Origin: Anaerolineae bacterium
GTDB taxonomy: Bacteria > Chloroflexota > Anaerolineae > Promineifilales > Promineifilaceae
Length of the DNA stretch: 64,000 nt
Assembly (NCBI GenBank): GCA_020848035.1
Contig: JADLAX010000034.1
Coordinates: 1-64,000 of the forward strand
Direction: 5' to 3'
In this document: positions 43,312 through 52,505 of the stretch, one piece after another
Layout: every line of letters begins with the position of its first letter
How positions within the stretch are numbered: position 1 is the stretch's first letter
Translations under genes and position numbers: made by a program
Notes under the pieces: model-generated
Databases searched by the model: none
What the model was told of the DNA's origin: nothing
Seen by the model: only the letters and a program-made list of their open reading frames with translations

Positions 43312-43400
43312 GCGGCCCGGCTTTACATAAGCCAAGTTGTGGTTTATACTGGTGCCGTAAACGGCCGTACTGCATCCATCACGCGGCTGGCAAAAGGTCA

Positions 43401-44132
43401 ATGGCAAACCAGGATTCTACTGAAAAAATAGTGCCGCTGGGCGTCGTTTTTATCACCGTCGGGCTGATTGTGGTGGTGGTCGCGGCGGCAATCCTGTTTA
43501 TCCGGCCCACCTTGCCTGCGCCAAGTGCCGCCGTACGCACGCCGCGGGCGGTGGTGACGGTTGTGGTGACCCCCGTGCCCAGCGCAACGGCCGTTACCGC
43601 AGACACGAGCACCGAAATCACCTTACCCGCTGGATTTATCAGCCTGGCCGACGCGCCGCGCAGCAGCCTGGCCAACCGGCCCCGGCGCATCGTCATCCCC
43701 AGCATCGCCGTAGATGCCCCCGTTGTCGAAGTGGGCATGACGCCAATTGACAGTGGGTCTGAGACGCTTTACCAATGGCTGGTCCCGGCCGATTATGAAG
43801 CGGGCTGGCACAACACCAGCGCGCCGTTGGGCGAGCCAGGCAACACGGTGCTCAACGGCCACCACAACATTTTTGGCGAGGTATTCGGCCGTTTGGTGGA
43901 CCTGGAAGTGGGGTCAGAGATTGTGGTGTATGATGCCGAAAGTCCGCATAATTACACCGTTGCCGAGATAGAAATTTTACCAGAGCGTGACCAACCGCTG
44001 GCGGTGCGCCAGGAAAACGCGGCGTGGATTCAGCCAACAGACGACGAACGCCTGACGCTGGTAACCTGCTGGCCGCACACCGACAATTCACACCGTCTTA
44101 TTGTGGTCGCTTATCCAACCAATTCCAACTGA
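43401..44132 (+). CDS. Sortase (class D/E-like)
   Basis: The 243-residue protein has an N-terminal membrane anchor (about 12-34), a Thr/Val/Pro-rich linker, and a sortase domain from about residue 92. The catalytic His is in LNGHHNIFGEVF, the Cys in LTLVTCWP, and the Arg in SHRLIVVAYP. Sortases join LPxTG-type proteins to a surface nucleophile. The next gene encodes a secreted protein with an LPESG tail signal, its probable substrate. AAAGG precedes the ATG. Confidence 0.92.
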   Translation: MANQDSTEKIVPLGVVFITVGLIVVVVAAAILFIRPTLPAPSAAVRTPRAVVTVVVTPVPSATAVTADTSTEITLPAGFISLADAPRSSLANRPRRIVIPSIAVDAPVVEVGMTPIDSGSETLYQWLVPADYEAGWHNTSAPLGEPGNTVLNGHHNIFGEVFGRLVDLEVGSEIVVYDAESPHNYTVAEIEILPERDQPLAVRQENAAWIQPTDDERLTLVTCWPHTDNSHRLIVVAYPTNSN

Positions 44133-44186
44133 TGTCACGTATCGGTATCAAAGTTTTGTTTTTGCTCAATTTTTAGGAGGTCAATC

Positions 44187-44726
44187 ATGAATCAAACGAA
44201 ACGTACTGGCTTGGTGGTGCTGCTGTTGAGCACAATTTTTTTGCTGGCGATAGGAACGGTACAGGCCCAAGACAGCGGCTCTATTTCTGGGGCGGTTTAC
44301 CTGGATGTGAATGGCGACGGCCGTTGCTTCAACACCGGCGTCACGGGCGAAGTGCCCGTTCAGGGCGTTACCATTGAATTTGTCAGCAGCGACGAAGCGA
44401 CGGTGGTTACGCTGACCAGCGGCAGCGATGGCACGTACGGCCTGGCAGCCGCTGGCCAAAGCTACTGGCGCGTCACGGCCAAACCCGACGCGACCAAATA
44501 TGTGGTGACCTCAGAAAATCCACTTTATGCCCCTGTTTTCCCAGACAATGGCCTGGCGCAAACTGGCTACAACTTCTGTGTCAGCCAGGGCACCAATGCC
44601 GTGATTATTTTGCCAGAATCTGGTGCAGCGGCGGGCAGCAGTATGGCGGTGTGGGTAACGGCCGTTTTGGGTCTGTCTCTCATCGGTGTGGGGATTGTGC
44701 TGGAAGCCAAACGGCGGCGGAGCTAA
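44187..44726 (+). CDS. Secreted SdrD/Cna-B-like protein with LPESG sorting signal
   Basis: The 179-residue protein has a signal peptide (hydrophobic to about residue 26, cleavage after TVQA), a single B-type beta domain starting ISGAVYLDVNGDGRC with acidic calcium-binding-like positions, and a C-terminal sorting region. That region comprises LPESG near residue 145, a hydrophobic helix (about 152-172) and a KRRRS tail. The LPESG pentamer departs from LPxTG at position 4. A strong AGGAGG site precedes the ATG, 54 bases after the sortase stop, so the two form a sortase-substrate pair. Confidence 0.9.
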   Translation: MNQTKRTGLVVLLLSTIFLLAIGTVQAQDSGSISGAVYLDVNGDGRCFNTGVTGEVPVQGVTIEFVSSDEATVVTLTSGSDGTYGLAAAGQSYWRVTAKPDATKYVVTSENPLYAPVFPDNGLAQTGYNFCVSQGTNAVIILPESGAAAGSSMAVWVTAVLGLSLIGVGIVLEAKRRRS

Positions 44727-44740
44727 TTTTTGCCCTGGCT

Positions 44741-44778
44741 CGCCCGCAGATGGCATCAACTATCTGCGGGCGATTTAT
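44741..44778. terminator. Terminator between surface protein and quinone reductase genes
   Basis: An 11-bp stem, CGCCCGCAGAT (44741-44751) and its complement (44762-44772), is followed by an A/T-rich tract with a T-run, between convergent genes. Confidence 0.8.
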
Positions 44779-44781
44779 TTT

Positions 44782-45798
44782 TTAAGGCAGCAGCAGCACC
44801 TTGCCAATGTTTTGTCGATCTTGCAGGTAATGGTGCGCTGCGGCGGCCTGGTCAAAAGAAAAAGTCTGGGCGATTTTGGGGCGGAACAGCGCCTCATCAT
44901 ACCAGGCCACAATTTGTTTCATCCACGGCTGCATCATGGCCGCCTGCTCCCACATTCGCCCCAGGTTCACCCCAATCACCGCTTTATTGTCATTCATCAG
45001 CTTAAACGGCGTGTAAAACGGCACCATCACCAAACCACGAAACATCGCCCACAGCGAGCGTCGTTTACCCGGGGCCAGGCTGCTAACGCCAAAATGAATT
45101 AAACGGCCGCTTGGCAGCAGCAGTCGGTAATTTTTGGGCCAATGCACCCCACCCAACGGATCCAACACCAGGTGCACCCCTTTGCCACCCGTCAGATCCA
45201 TAAGCGCACGCTCATAATCCCGATTACGGTAATCAATGGCGTGGTCCAGGCCATGCGCCAGCAAATAGTCGTGTTTTTCCGGTGATGCTGTGCCGTACGT
45301 TTCCGCTCCCAAAATACGGCAAATGTCCAGCGCCGCCAGGCCCACACCGCCCGCCGCGCCATGAATCAACACCTTTTCCCCGGCCCGCAGCGAACCCATC
45401 ACCACCAGCATCATGTAAGCCGTCAGGTAGGTCAGCGGAATGGCGGCAGCATCGGTGGGGCTCATCCAGTCCAGCCGCTTAAACACCTGGCGGTACGGCA
45501 CACACACCACGTTGCTGTAGCCGCCAAACTGGGTCAGGGCAAAAACGGCATCCCCCTCACGAAAATCCGGCACACCTTGAGCGACCAGGTCGATACGGCC
45601 GCTTACTTCATAACCCGGCACGTAGGGCAGCCGGGGCGCATCGGGGTAGATGCCCAACCGGCCTAGAATATCGGCAAAATTCACCCCGGCTGCCTCCACG
45701 CGAATGCGCACCTCGCCGCTGCGGGGAATGGGGTCGGGCGCATCTTGGAGGCGAAGGACTTCAGGGGGACCGGCTTTTTGAATCCAGATTTGTTGCAT
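44782..45798 (-). CDS. Quinone oxidoreductase-like MDR protein
   Basis: The 338-residue member of the medium-chain dehydrogenase/reductase superfamily resembles the zinc-free QOR/VAT-1 group: AAGVNFADILGRLGIYP, PGYEVSGRI, the NADPH motif IHGAAGGVGLAALDI (about residue 144), and no structural zinc cysteines. It likely reduces quinones or enones with NADPH. It stands alone, convergent with the sortase substrate and divergent from the HPt operon. Confidence 0.9.
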   Translation of the reverse strand: MQQIWIQKAGPPEVLRLQDAPDPIPRSGEVRIRVEAAGVNFADILGRLGIYPDAPRLPYVPGYEVSGRIDLVAQGVPDFREGDAVFALTQFGGYSNVVCVPYRQVFKRLDWMSPTDAAAIPLTYLTAYMMLVVMGSLRAGEKVLIHGAAGGVGLAALDICRILGAETYGTASPEKHDYLLAHGLDHAIDYRNRDYERALMDLTGGKGVHLVLDPLGGVHWPKNYRLLLPSGRLIHFGVSSLAPGKRRSLWAMFRGLVMVPFYTPFKLMNDNKAVIGVNLGRMWEQAAMMQPWMKQIVAWYDEALFRPKIAQTFSFDQAAAAHHYLQDRQNIGKVLLLP

Positions 45799-46050
45799 AT
45801 GCGAATTATAGCGTGTCTTTTCGTTAGAAAAACTGTCAAATGTGGCGAGTAAGATAAAATCGTTTTTGGCTACTAACCTTTAGGCAATTTGTTTGATGAC
45901 GGCCGTTCTCCCCAGATAAATAGTACCAATTGCAATGCTGAGCTGGCACATGTGGTACCTAAGCGGGAGTGTCCCCAGAATTCGCGGCACTTAGAATTAG
46001 CAAGCAGGCCGAATTTAATGAAATCTTTATGGCCAGCTGGGGACTAAACC
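45799..46050. other. Intergenic region upstream of the HPt/kinase operon
   Basis: This 252-base divergent gap has one ACGGCCGT (around 45899) and an 8-bp dyad GTCCCCAG (45971-45978) and CTGGGGAC (46037-46044) bracketing the leader just before the HPt start. I cannot identify a riboswitch class. Confidence 0.4.
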
Positions 46051-46452
46051 ATGATACAACTCGACGGCATTAAAGAAGTGAAGAGCATGCAGAACAACCT
46101 GACCGTTCAACAGATTCAGCAAGACATCAAAGTGGCTTTAGAGACTGTAATGGGTGACTCCTCACCAGAAATGCTGGATGAAATGTCGTCTATTTTCCTC
46201 GAAGACGCCGTCCCCTTGTTTGAACAGATGAAATTGGGGCTGGCCACCAGCGATTTTAAGGCGATCAACGTGGCGGCCCATACGCTAAAAGGCAGCAGTG
46301 CCACCATCGGCCTGGAAAAATTCGCCGGGTTATGCCTGGCCCTAGAGCTTAGCAGCAAGACGCAAGAAACAAGCAAAATTGGGCCATATATTGCCGAACT
46401 AGAAACAGAGTACATCACGATCGAAGAGGCTTTACGCCATTTCCTTCTCTAA
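46051..46452 (+). CDS. HPt-domain phosphotransfer protein
   Basis: The 133-residue all-helical protein has the HPt motif NVAAHTLKGSSATIGLEKFA with phosphoacceptor His77. It can shuttle phosphate between the receiver domains of the hybrid kinases encoded next. GGGGA is upstream of the ATG at 46051; an alternative ATG at 46087 would shorten it by 12 residues. It is followed after 25 bases by a hybrid kinase gene, so the three form one phosphorelay unit. Confidence 0.93.
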   Translation: MIQLDGIKEVKSMQNNLTVQQIQQDIKVALETVMGDSSPEMLDEMSSIFLEDAVPLFEQMKLGLATSDFKAINVAAHTLKGSSATIGLEKFAGLCLALELSSKTQETSKIGPYIAELETEYITIEEALRHFLL

Positions 46453-46477
46453 ACAAACACGCTGATATTTTGGCATT

Positions 46478-49273
46478 ATGATGCACGTAAGCAAACTTCA
46501 GTCTGAGCTTGAAAAACTGAAGCTCGATCCCAACCAACCGCCATCCCCAGAACAATGGCAGCAGTTTTTGCATCAAGTTGGTGGGGTCTTCCAGACGTAC
46601 GAACAAAACCTGCTTGCCAACACCCTCATCAACGATATTCTGGCCCAGGCCTCCTACATTTTAAATCCCATTGAAATTTTGGAGATTATTTGCGAAAAGG
46701 TCGCCACCGCTTTTGGTGTGCCGCAAGCGGCGGTTGCCATGTTTAACGAAGAGGGCACAGAAGCCCACGTGTTGGCGGAATATTTGGAAGAAGGACGGCC
46801 GTCTGGCCTCGGCCTCATCTTTCCCATCAAAAACAACCTGGCCACCGAAAAAGTGGTCGAAACGCGTCAACCCCTTGTGATTACCAATGTGCAGACGGAC
46901 CCGCTGATGGCCAGCACCCGCGAGGTGCTTGTTTATCGCGGTACCGTTTCCATGATGATTGCCCCTATCCTCGTCGGTGGCCACGCCATTGGCACGTTTG
47001 GCCTGGATTCCCTTACCGAGCGGCAGTTTAGCGATGTGGAAATTTCCCTGGTGCAGCGGGTCATGACCACAGCGGGCCAGGTACTTTCCAACGCCCAGCT
47101 CTACACCAAGCTGCAAGATGAGTTGGTAGCCCGTCGCCAGGCCGAAGCGGAGCTTTCTTCGCTTTACCGGGCGGCCACCCAACTGCTCACCTACGCCAAC
47201 CTGAATGAACTTGGCCAACAAATTGCCGACAATCTGGTTGAAGAATTCGACTTTGCCGATTGCAGCCTGCTGCTGCTAGAAAAACCAATTCAGCTGAAAA
47301 ACAACGCGGTTCAGCGCAAAGAGTGGGACGAAAACACGTTGCTGCGCGTGGCGTTTCGCGGGCAGTTTGCCCACAAGGTAGCCTCAGAAATTCCCCTCAA
47401 CGGCGTAGGATTAATTGCGACGGCCGTTCGCAGCAACCAGGTCATCTACAGCCCCAACGTCACCACAGACCCACGCTACCTCTCGGTGGATGACAAAACG
47501 TGTTCAGAACTGGTAGTACCGCTGCGCGTGGGCAATGAATTACTCGGTGCGCTGGATTTGCAAAGCCCGGAGAAAGATGCGTTTGACGGCCGTTCCTTGA
47601 CCGTAGTGCAGGTTTATGCCGAACATGCCAGCCTGGCACTGCTGAATGGCCTGCTCACCAACCAGCTGCGCCAACGGGCCGAAGAACTGCTAGAAGCCAA
47701 AGAAATTGCCGAGAAAGCCAACAAAGCAAAATCCGCATTTCTGGCCAACATGAGCCACGAAATCCGCACGCCGCTCAACGCCATCATTGGCCTGACCAAC
47801 CTGCTGCTAGATACCACCCTCACCGCCGAACAGCAGGACTTTGTGGAGACTACCCACCGCAGCGGTGAAGCCCTGCTCAGCATCCTCAACGACATTCTGG
47901 ATTTCAGCAAAATTGAAGCCGACCGACTGGAGCTGGAGGAGCAGCCGTTTAACTTGCAGCAATGCATTGAAGAGTCGTTGGACCTGATGGCCTCTAAAGC
48001 CAGCAGCAAAGGGCTCAATCTGGCCTATTTCATGGAGAGCAGCGTCCCCACCATCATCGAAGGGGACATCACCCGGCTGCGCCAGATTTTGGTCAACTTA
48101 ATTGGCAACGGCGTGAAATTCACCACCCGAGGCGAAGTAGTGGTAGATGTTTCCAGCGAAGCCCTGCCGGACGGCAAGCATGAAATTCACGTGGCCGTCA
48201 AAGATACAGGTATCGGCATTCGCCCCGACCGTTTACACCGCCTGTTTCAATCGTTTAGCCAGGTGGATGCCTCCACCACGCGGCAGTATGGCGGCACCGG
48301 GCTGGGCCTGGCCATCTCTAAGCGGCTCACCGAGCTGATGGGCGGCAAAATGTGGGTGGAAAGTGAAGTAGACAAAGGCTCCGTCTTCCACTTCACGCTC
48401 CAAGCCAGGGAAGCGCCTTTTGTGGCCAACGGAAAACTGGCTAGCAGCTCACACCTGCTGTGCAACCGCCATCTGCTGATTGTCGATGACAACCTGACGA
48501 ATCGCACCATTTTGACCCGGCAGGCTGAATCGTGGCAGATGATACCCCACTGCTTCACCAGCAGCAGCGAAGTTATTGCGGCGCTAAATGGCAACTTAAA
48601 GTTTGACGTTGCCATATTAGACATGCAAATGCCCAACATTGATGGCGGCATGTTGGCCCAAATTATCCGCAAGAAGTTCAGCAAAGCTGAGCTGCCTATG
48701 GTAATGCTGACTTCCCTGGGCCAACCCCTGCCCGATTATCAACGGAACCTGTTTAATGCGTTCCTGACCAAACCGGTGAAGGCCTCGATTTTGTACAACG
48801 TTTTAACGAGCCTGTTTAGCGCCAATGAAACACCCCAACCAACAGCAGATAAGCAAGATTTGTTCGACACCACCCTGGGGCAGCGCTATCCGCTGCGCAT
48901 TTTGCTGGCAGAAGACAACTTGATCAACCAAAAGGTGGCCCTGCGCATGTTGGAACGACTGGGCTACCGGGCCGACGTGGTAGCCAATGGGCTGGAAGTG
49001 ATTGAGGCGGTTTTGCAACGGCCGTTTGATGCCATCTTGATGGACGTGCAAATGCCAGAAATGGACGGGGTGAAAGCCACCCTCCACATTCGCGAGAAGC
49101 TAATCAGCCTGAAACAGCCATACATCATCGCCATGACCGCCAACGCCCTGGCCGGTGACCGGGAGAAATATATTAGCCTGGGCATGAATGATTATGTAAG
49201 CAAGCCAGTGCGCATTAATGAACTCACGGAGGCGCTGCAAAAAAGCTACGCCTACGCCCAACTAGCAGATTAG
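46478..49273 (+). CDS. Hybrid histidine kinase (GAF-GAF-HK-REC-REC)
   Basis: The 931-residue cytoplasmic kinase has a first GAF domain at about 58-200 ([18 protein letters not shown]), a second GAF at about 235-395, a coiled coil, and HisKA with His427 in [16 protein letters not shown]. HATPase follows ([28 protein letters not shown]). Two receivers come next: one at about 665-780 ([22 protein letters not shown]) and one at about 805-920 ([22 protein letters not shown]). No membrane span is visible, so it senses an internal ligand. A second hybrid kinase starts four bases after its stop. Confidence 0.95.
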   Translation: MMHVSKLQSELEKLKLDPNQPPSPEQWQQFLHQVGGVFQTYEQNLLANTLINDILAQASYILNPIEILEIICEKVATAFGVPQAAVAMFNEEGTEAHVLAEYLEEGRPSGLGLIFPIKNNLATEKVVETRQPLVITNVQTDPLMASTREVLVYRGTVSMMIAPILVGGHAIGTFGLDSLTERQFSDVEISLVQRVMTTAGQVLSNAQLYTKLQDELVARRQAEAELSSLYRAATQLLTYANLNELGQQIADNLVEEFDFADCSLLLLEKPIQLKNNAVQRKEWDENTLLRVAFRGQFAHKVASEIPLNGVGLIATAVRSNQVIYSPNVTTDPRYLSVDDKTCSELVVPLRVGNELLGALDLQSPEKDAFDGRSLTVVQVYAEHASLALLNGLLTNQLRQRAEELLEAKEIAEKANKAKSAFLANMSHEIRTPLNAIIGLTNLLLDTTLTAEQQDFVETTHRSGEALLSILNDILDFSKIEADRLELEEQPFNLQQCIEESLDLMASKASSKGLNLAYFMESSVPTIIEGDITRLRQILVNLIGNGVKFTTRGEVVVDVSSEALPDGKHEIHVAVKDTGIGIRPDRLHRLFQSFSQVDASTTRQYGGTGLGLAISKRLTELMGGKMWVESEVDKGSVFHFTLQAREAPFVANGKLASSSHLLCNRHLLIVDDNLTNRTILTRQAESWQMIPHCFTSSSEVIAALNGNLKFDVAILDMQMPNIDGGMLAQIIRKKFSKAELPMVMLTSLGQPLPDYQRNLFNAFLTKPVKASILYNVLTSLFSANETPQPTADKQDLFDTTLGQRYPLRILLAEDNLINQKVALRMLERLGYRADVVANGLEVIEAVLQRPFDAILMDVQMPEMDGVKATLHIREKLISLKQPYIIAMTANALAGDREKYISLGMNDYVSKPVRINELTEALQKSYAYAQLAD

Positions 49274-49277
49274 CGCC

Positions 49278-52200
49278 ATGATTTGGCAGCAAACACCGTA
49301 CACCTTCCCCCTTCTTGCCACAGCACTCATCACCCTCGCCGCTGCCCTGTACGCGTACCGGCAGCGGCAGGTCCCCGGAGCCATCTTCATGTTCCGCATG
49401 ATGCTGGCCGTTATGGTTTGGGTCATCTTTTATGCGCTGGAGCTCAATACGGTCGATCTGGCGGGTAAGAATTTGTGGTCCAAAATGCAGTACATCGGCA
49501 TTGTTTACATTGCCGTCAGCTACTTTTTATTTGTCCTGCACTACATCGGCGCATGGGACAGTATCCGGCAGACACGGCCGTTTCACCTTGCCCTGCACCT
49601 CATTCCCACCATTACCCTGCTGCTGGCCTGGACCAATGAAGCACACCAGTTGGTGTGGCAATCCACGTCGCTGCTTTATACCAACCACCTGAGCTTCCTG
49701 CGCCTCGGGCACGGTCCCTGGTTTTGGGTTTTTATTGGGTATGCTTACCTGCTGCTGCTGACCAGCACGTTGCTGCTGCTGCGCAAAATCACCACGGTCT
49801 CCCAACATTTTCGTGGGCAGATTGCCTTCACCATTTTGGGCAGCCTGTTCCCCTGGTTGGGCAACCTGGTTTACATCTCCAACAGCGACACGATTGTGGT
49901 TCTGGACTACACGGTCTTTGGTTTTTCGGTAACGGCCGTTTGCTTCATGTGGGCGCTGTTTCACTTTAGCTTTTTAGACCTGGTGCCAATGGCTCAGGAG
50001 GTTGTCCTGCAAAAAGTGGCCAGCGGCGTCATTGTATTAGACAACCTGAACCGGGTGATTGAGCTGAATGATACGGCCGTTGCCCTGCTCGACCAGGAAA
50101 AAAGCCAGCTGCTCGGCACGCCATTTACCTCCTTTGCGCCGGCGTGGGCCAGCATCCGCACCCTCTTGGAGGAAAATCAGCCTGGCCGCGTAGAGCTTAT
50201 CCTGGGCGAAGAATATTTTGAAGCTTACGTCAGCCTGCTCGACAGTGTGAGTGGACAAGGCAACGGCCGTCTGATTACCCTGCACAACATCACCCAGCAA
50301 AAGAACACCGAACTGCTGCTCAAACGGGCCAAAGAAGCCGCCGAAGCTGCCGACCGGGCCAAGACGCACTTCCTCACCAATATGAGCCATGAAATCCGCA
50401 CCCCGCTCAATGCCGTGGTGGGCGTCACCGAAATGCTGCGCCAGACACAGCTAAACCCCAACCAGCGAGAAATGCTCGCCATGGTCACCCAAAGCAGCAA
50501 CAATCTGATGCTGCTCATCAACAACATCCTCGATTTTGCCAAGCTAGAAGCGGGTAACCTGGCGCTTAACAAACAGACGTTTGACCTGATCGACTGCGTC
50601 TCTGCCGCCCTGGACAGCGTCCGGTCGGCTGCGCAAGAAAAATTGCTCCAGCTAAACTACCGGATCGAGCCAGCCACCCCCACCGCGCTGGTGGGTGATC
50701 CGGTCCGGCTGCGGCAAATCCTGGTCAACTTGCTGGAAAACGGCATCAAATTTACCGAATCCGGCAGCGTCGAAATTCACGTTGGCCGCCTGGAGGATCA
50801 AGATAATTATCTGCTGCAATTTATTGTCATCGATACGGGCATTGGCATTGCGGCAGACCAGATCGAAGCGCTCTTTTTGCCCTTTTCGCAGATCGATGGC
50901 TCGATGACCCGCGAACACAGCGGCAATGGGCTGGGACTGGTTGTCTGCCAGCGCCTGGTGGCATTAATGGAAGGCAGCATTTACCTCACGTCAACGATTG
51001 GCCAGGGCACGGCCGTTCACTTCACCGCCCAATTTGCACCAGCGCCAAAAGACCAATCGCCCCAGGTTACGCTGCGCCACCACCAGACCACGCTGGTAAA
51101 CAAGCGCCTGCTGCTCCTCACCCGCGAGGCCAGCCACCGACGGCATATCAGCAAAGAAGCCCGCGTGGCTGGCCTGGAGGTTTACGCTGCGGGCAGCAGC
51201 CATGAGGCCAGTTACTGGATTGCCAATTCGCAGCCATTTGACGCGGCGCTGCTAGATACGGCCGTCTGGCAAGATGAACCGTACATCGTCAACCAGCTGC
51301 GGCGGCCCGATACCAACACCCTGCTGCCGATCATCCTGCTTAATGCCGATGGCCCCTACCTGCCCCAGGACGCCGCGCCAGACACCTTTGTCGGCAGCCT
51401 GGCCCTACCACTCGTCAGCGCCGAGCTGTACGATGTGCTGATGAACGTCTTTTCGGTGGCCCATGGCCCAGAAAACAGCGACGACGGCGAAAGCGGGGCC
51501 AACATGGCCGCCCGGCTGCCGCTGCGCCTCTTGCTGGTCGAAGACAATCACCTCAACCAGCGGGTGCTGATCAACATGTTAGACAAATTGGGCTACCAGG
51601 TAGACGTCGCCGCCAACGGCCAGGTTGCCGTCGATATGACGTCCCAAATTGCTTACGATGTCATTCTGATGGACATTCAAATGCCGGTGATGGACGGTAT
51701 GGAAGCCACACAACAGATTCGAGCCAGGTGCAGCACACGCCAACGGCCGTACATTGTTGCCGTAACAGCCCATGCGCTGGAAGGAGACCGGGAATATTAC
51801 CTCTCGTCGGGCATGGACGCCTACCTCAGCAAACCGATCACGCTGAATCAGCTGGTTGAAACGCTTTACCAAAGCCGGAGCAGAGTGACCACCTGTCCCT
51901 CCACAACGTCGGTTAAACCCGCGCTCCCCAGCCGGACGGCGGGCAGCCCGGCCGATGAACCAGCCAGCGCCATTGACTTTACCGAGCTGTCCCGGTTGAT
52001 TGAAGGCGATCCGAGAACATTCCTGCAGAGCATGGCCCCAATTTTTCTGCAAGACACGCAAAAAGTGCTGCACACCCTGAATCAGGGCGTCCAGGAAGCC
52101 AATATCGACGTGGTCATAACGGCCGCCCACACCCTAAAAGGCACCAGCGCCAGCATGGCGTGCAAAACGTTGGCCCAGGCCTGCCGCGAACTTGAAATGA

Positions 52201-52310
52201 AAGCGAGGGCCAATGACCTGACGGCAGCGTCCCAGCAGCTGCAAAAAATTATGGAAGAATACGGCCGTGTGCAAATTGCCCTGGCGGATCAAGTGGAAAC
52301 GGCCGATTAA
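49278..52310 (+). CDS. Membrane hybrid histidine kinase (7TM-PAS-HK-REC-HPt)
   Basis: The 1010-residue protein starts with about seven membrane helices (residues 5-235) of the histidine-kinase N-terminal 7TM type. A PAS-like segment follows (about 240-340). HisKA has His371 in [16 protein letters not shown]. HATPase (LLENGIKF, GIGIAADQIE, GNGLGLVVCQRL) is next, then a receiver-like stretch at about 610-725 lacking clear acidic residues. A complete receiver (LLVEDNHLNQR, ILMDIQMPVMDG) covers about 750-870, and a C-terminal HPt has His951 in AAHTLKGTSASM. A full internal phosphorelay is thus present. It lies four bases after the other hybrid kinase. Confidence 0.94.
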   Translation: MIWQQTPYTFPLLATALITLAAALYAYRQRQVPGAIFMFRMMLAVMVWVIFYALELNTVDLAGKNLWSKMQYIGIVYIAVSYFLFVLHYIGAWDSIRQTRPFHLALHLIPTITLLLAWTNEAHQLVWQSTSLLYTNHLSFLRLGHGPWFWVFIGYAYLLLLTSTLLLLRKITTVSQHFRGQIAFTILGSLFPWLGNLVYISNSDTIVVLDYTVFGFSVTAVCFMWALFHFSFLDLVPMAQEVVLQKVASGVIVLDNLNRVIELNDTAVALLDQEKSQLLGTPFTSFAPAWASIRTLLEENQPGRVELILGEEYFEAYVSLLDSVSGQGNGRLITLHNITQQKNTELLLKRAKEAAEAADRAKTHFLTNMSHEIRTPLNAVVGVTEMLRQTQLNPNQREMLAMVTQSSNNLMLLINNILDFAKLEAGNLALNKQTFDLIDCVSAALDSVRSAAQEKLLQLNYRIEPATPTALVGDPVRLRQILVNLLENGIKFTESGSVEIHVGRLEDQDNYLLQFIVIDTGIGIAADQIEALFLPFSQIDGSMTREHSGNGLGLVVCQRLVALMEGSIYLTSTIGQGTAVHFTAQFAPAPKDQSPQVTLRHHQTTLVNKRLLLLTREASHRRHISKEARVAGLEVYAAGSSHEASYWIANSQPFDAALLDTAVWQDEPYIVNQLRRPDTNTLLPIILLNADGPYLPQDAAPDTFVGSLALPLVSAELYDVLMNVFSVAHGPENSDDGESGANMAARLPLRLLLVEDNHLNQRVLINMLDKLGYQVDVAANGQVAVDMTSQIAYDVILMDIQMPVMDGMEATQQIRARCSTRQRPYIVAVTAHALEGDREYYLSSGMDAYLSKPITLNQLVETLYQSRSRVTTCPSTTSVKPALPSRTAGSPADEPASAIDFTELSRLIEGDPRTFLQSMAPIFLQDTQKVLHTLNQGVQEANIDVVITAAHTLKGTSASMACKTLAQACRELEMKARANDLTAASQQLQKIMEEYGRVQIALADQVETAD

Positions 52311-52505
52311 GTAGACAGGTGCGCCAATATTTACGCTCTGTTCATTTCCCAAATTTGCCAGACTGTTTACGATGGTCGACGCAGCATACCGCCCGAGGGG
52401 CCGGTTTGAAATGTAATTTCAGTCTGTTAGCCACGTTGTAACCCGGCTCATTTACACATAAAATAGAGACCGCCAGCTGGCCCTACTCATTTTGACGGCT
52501 GCTGG

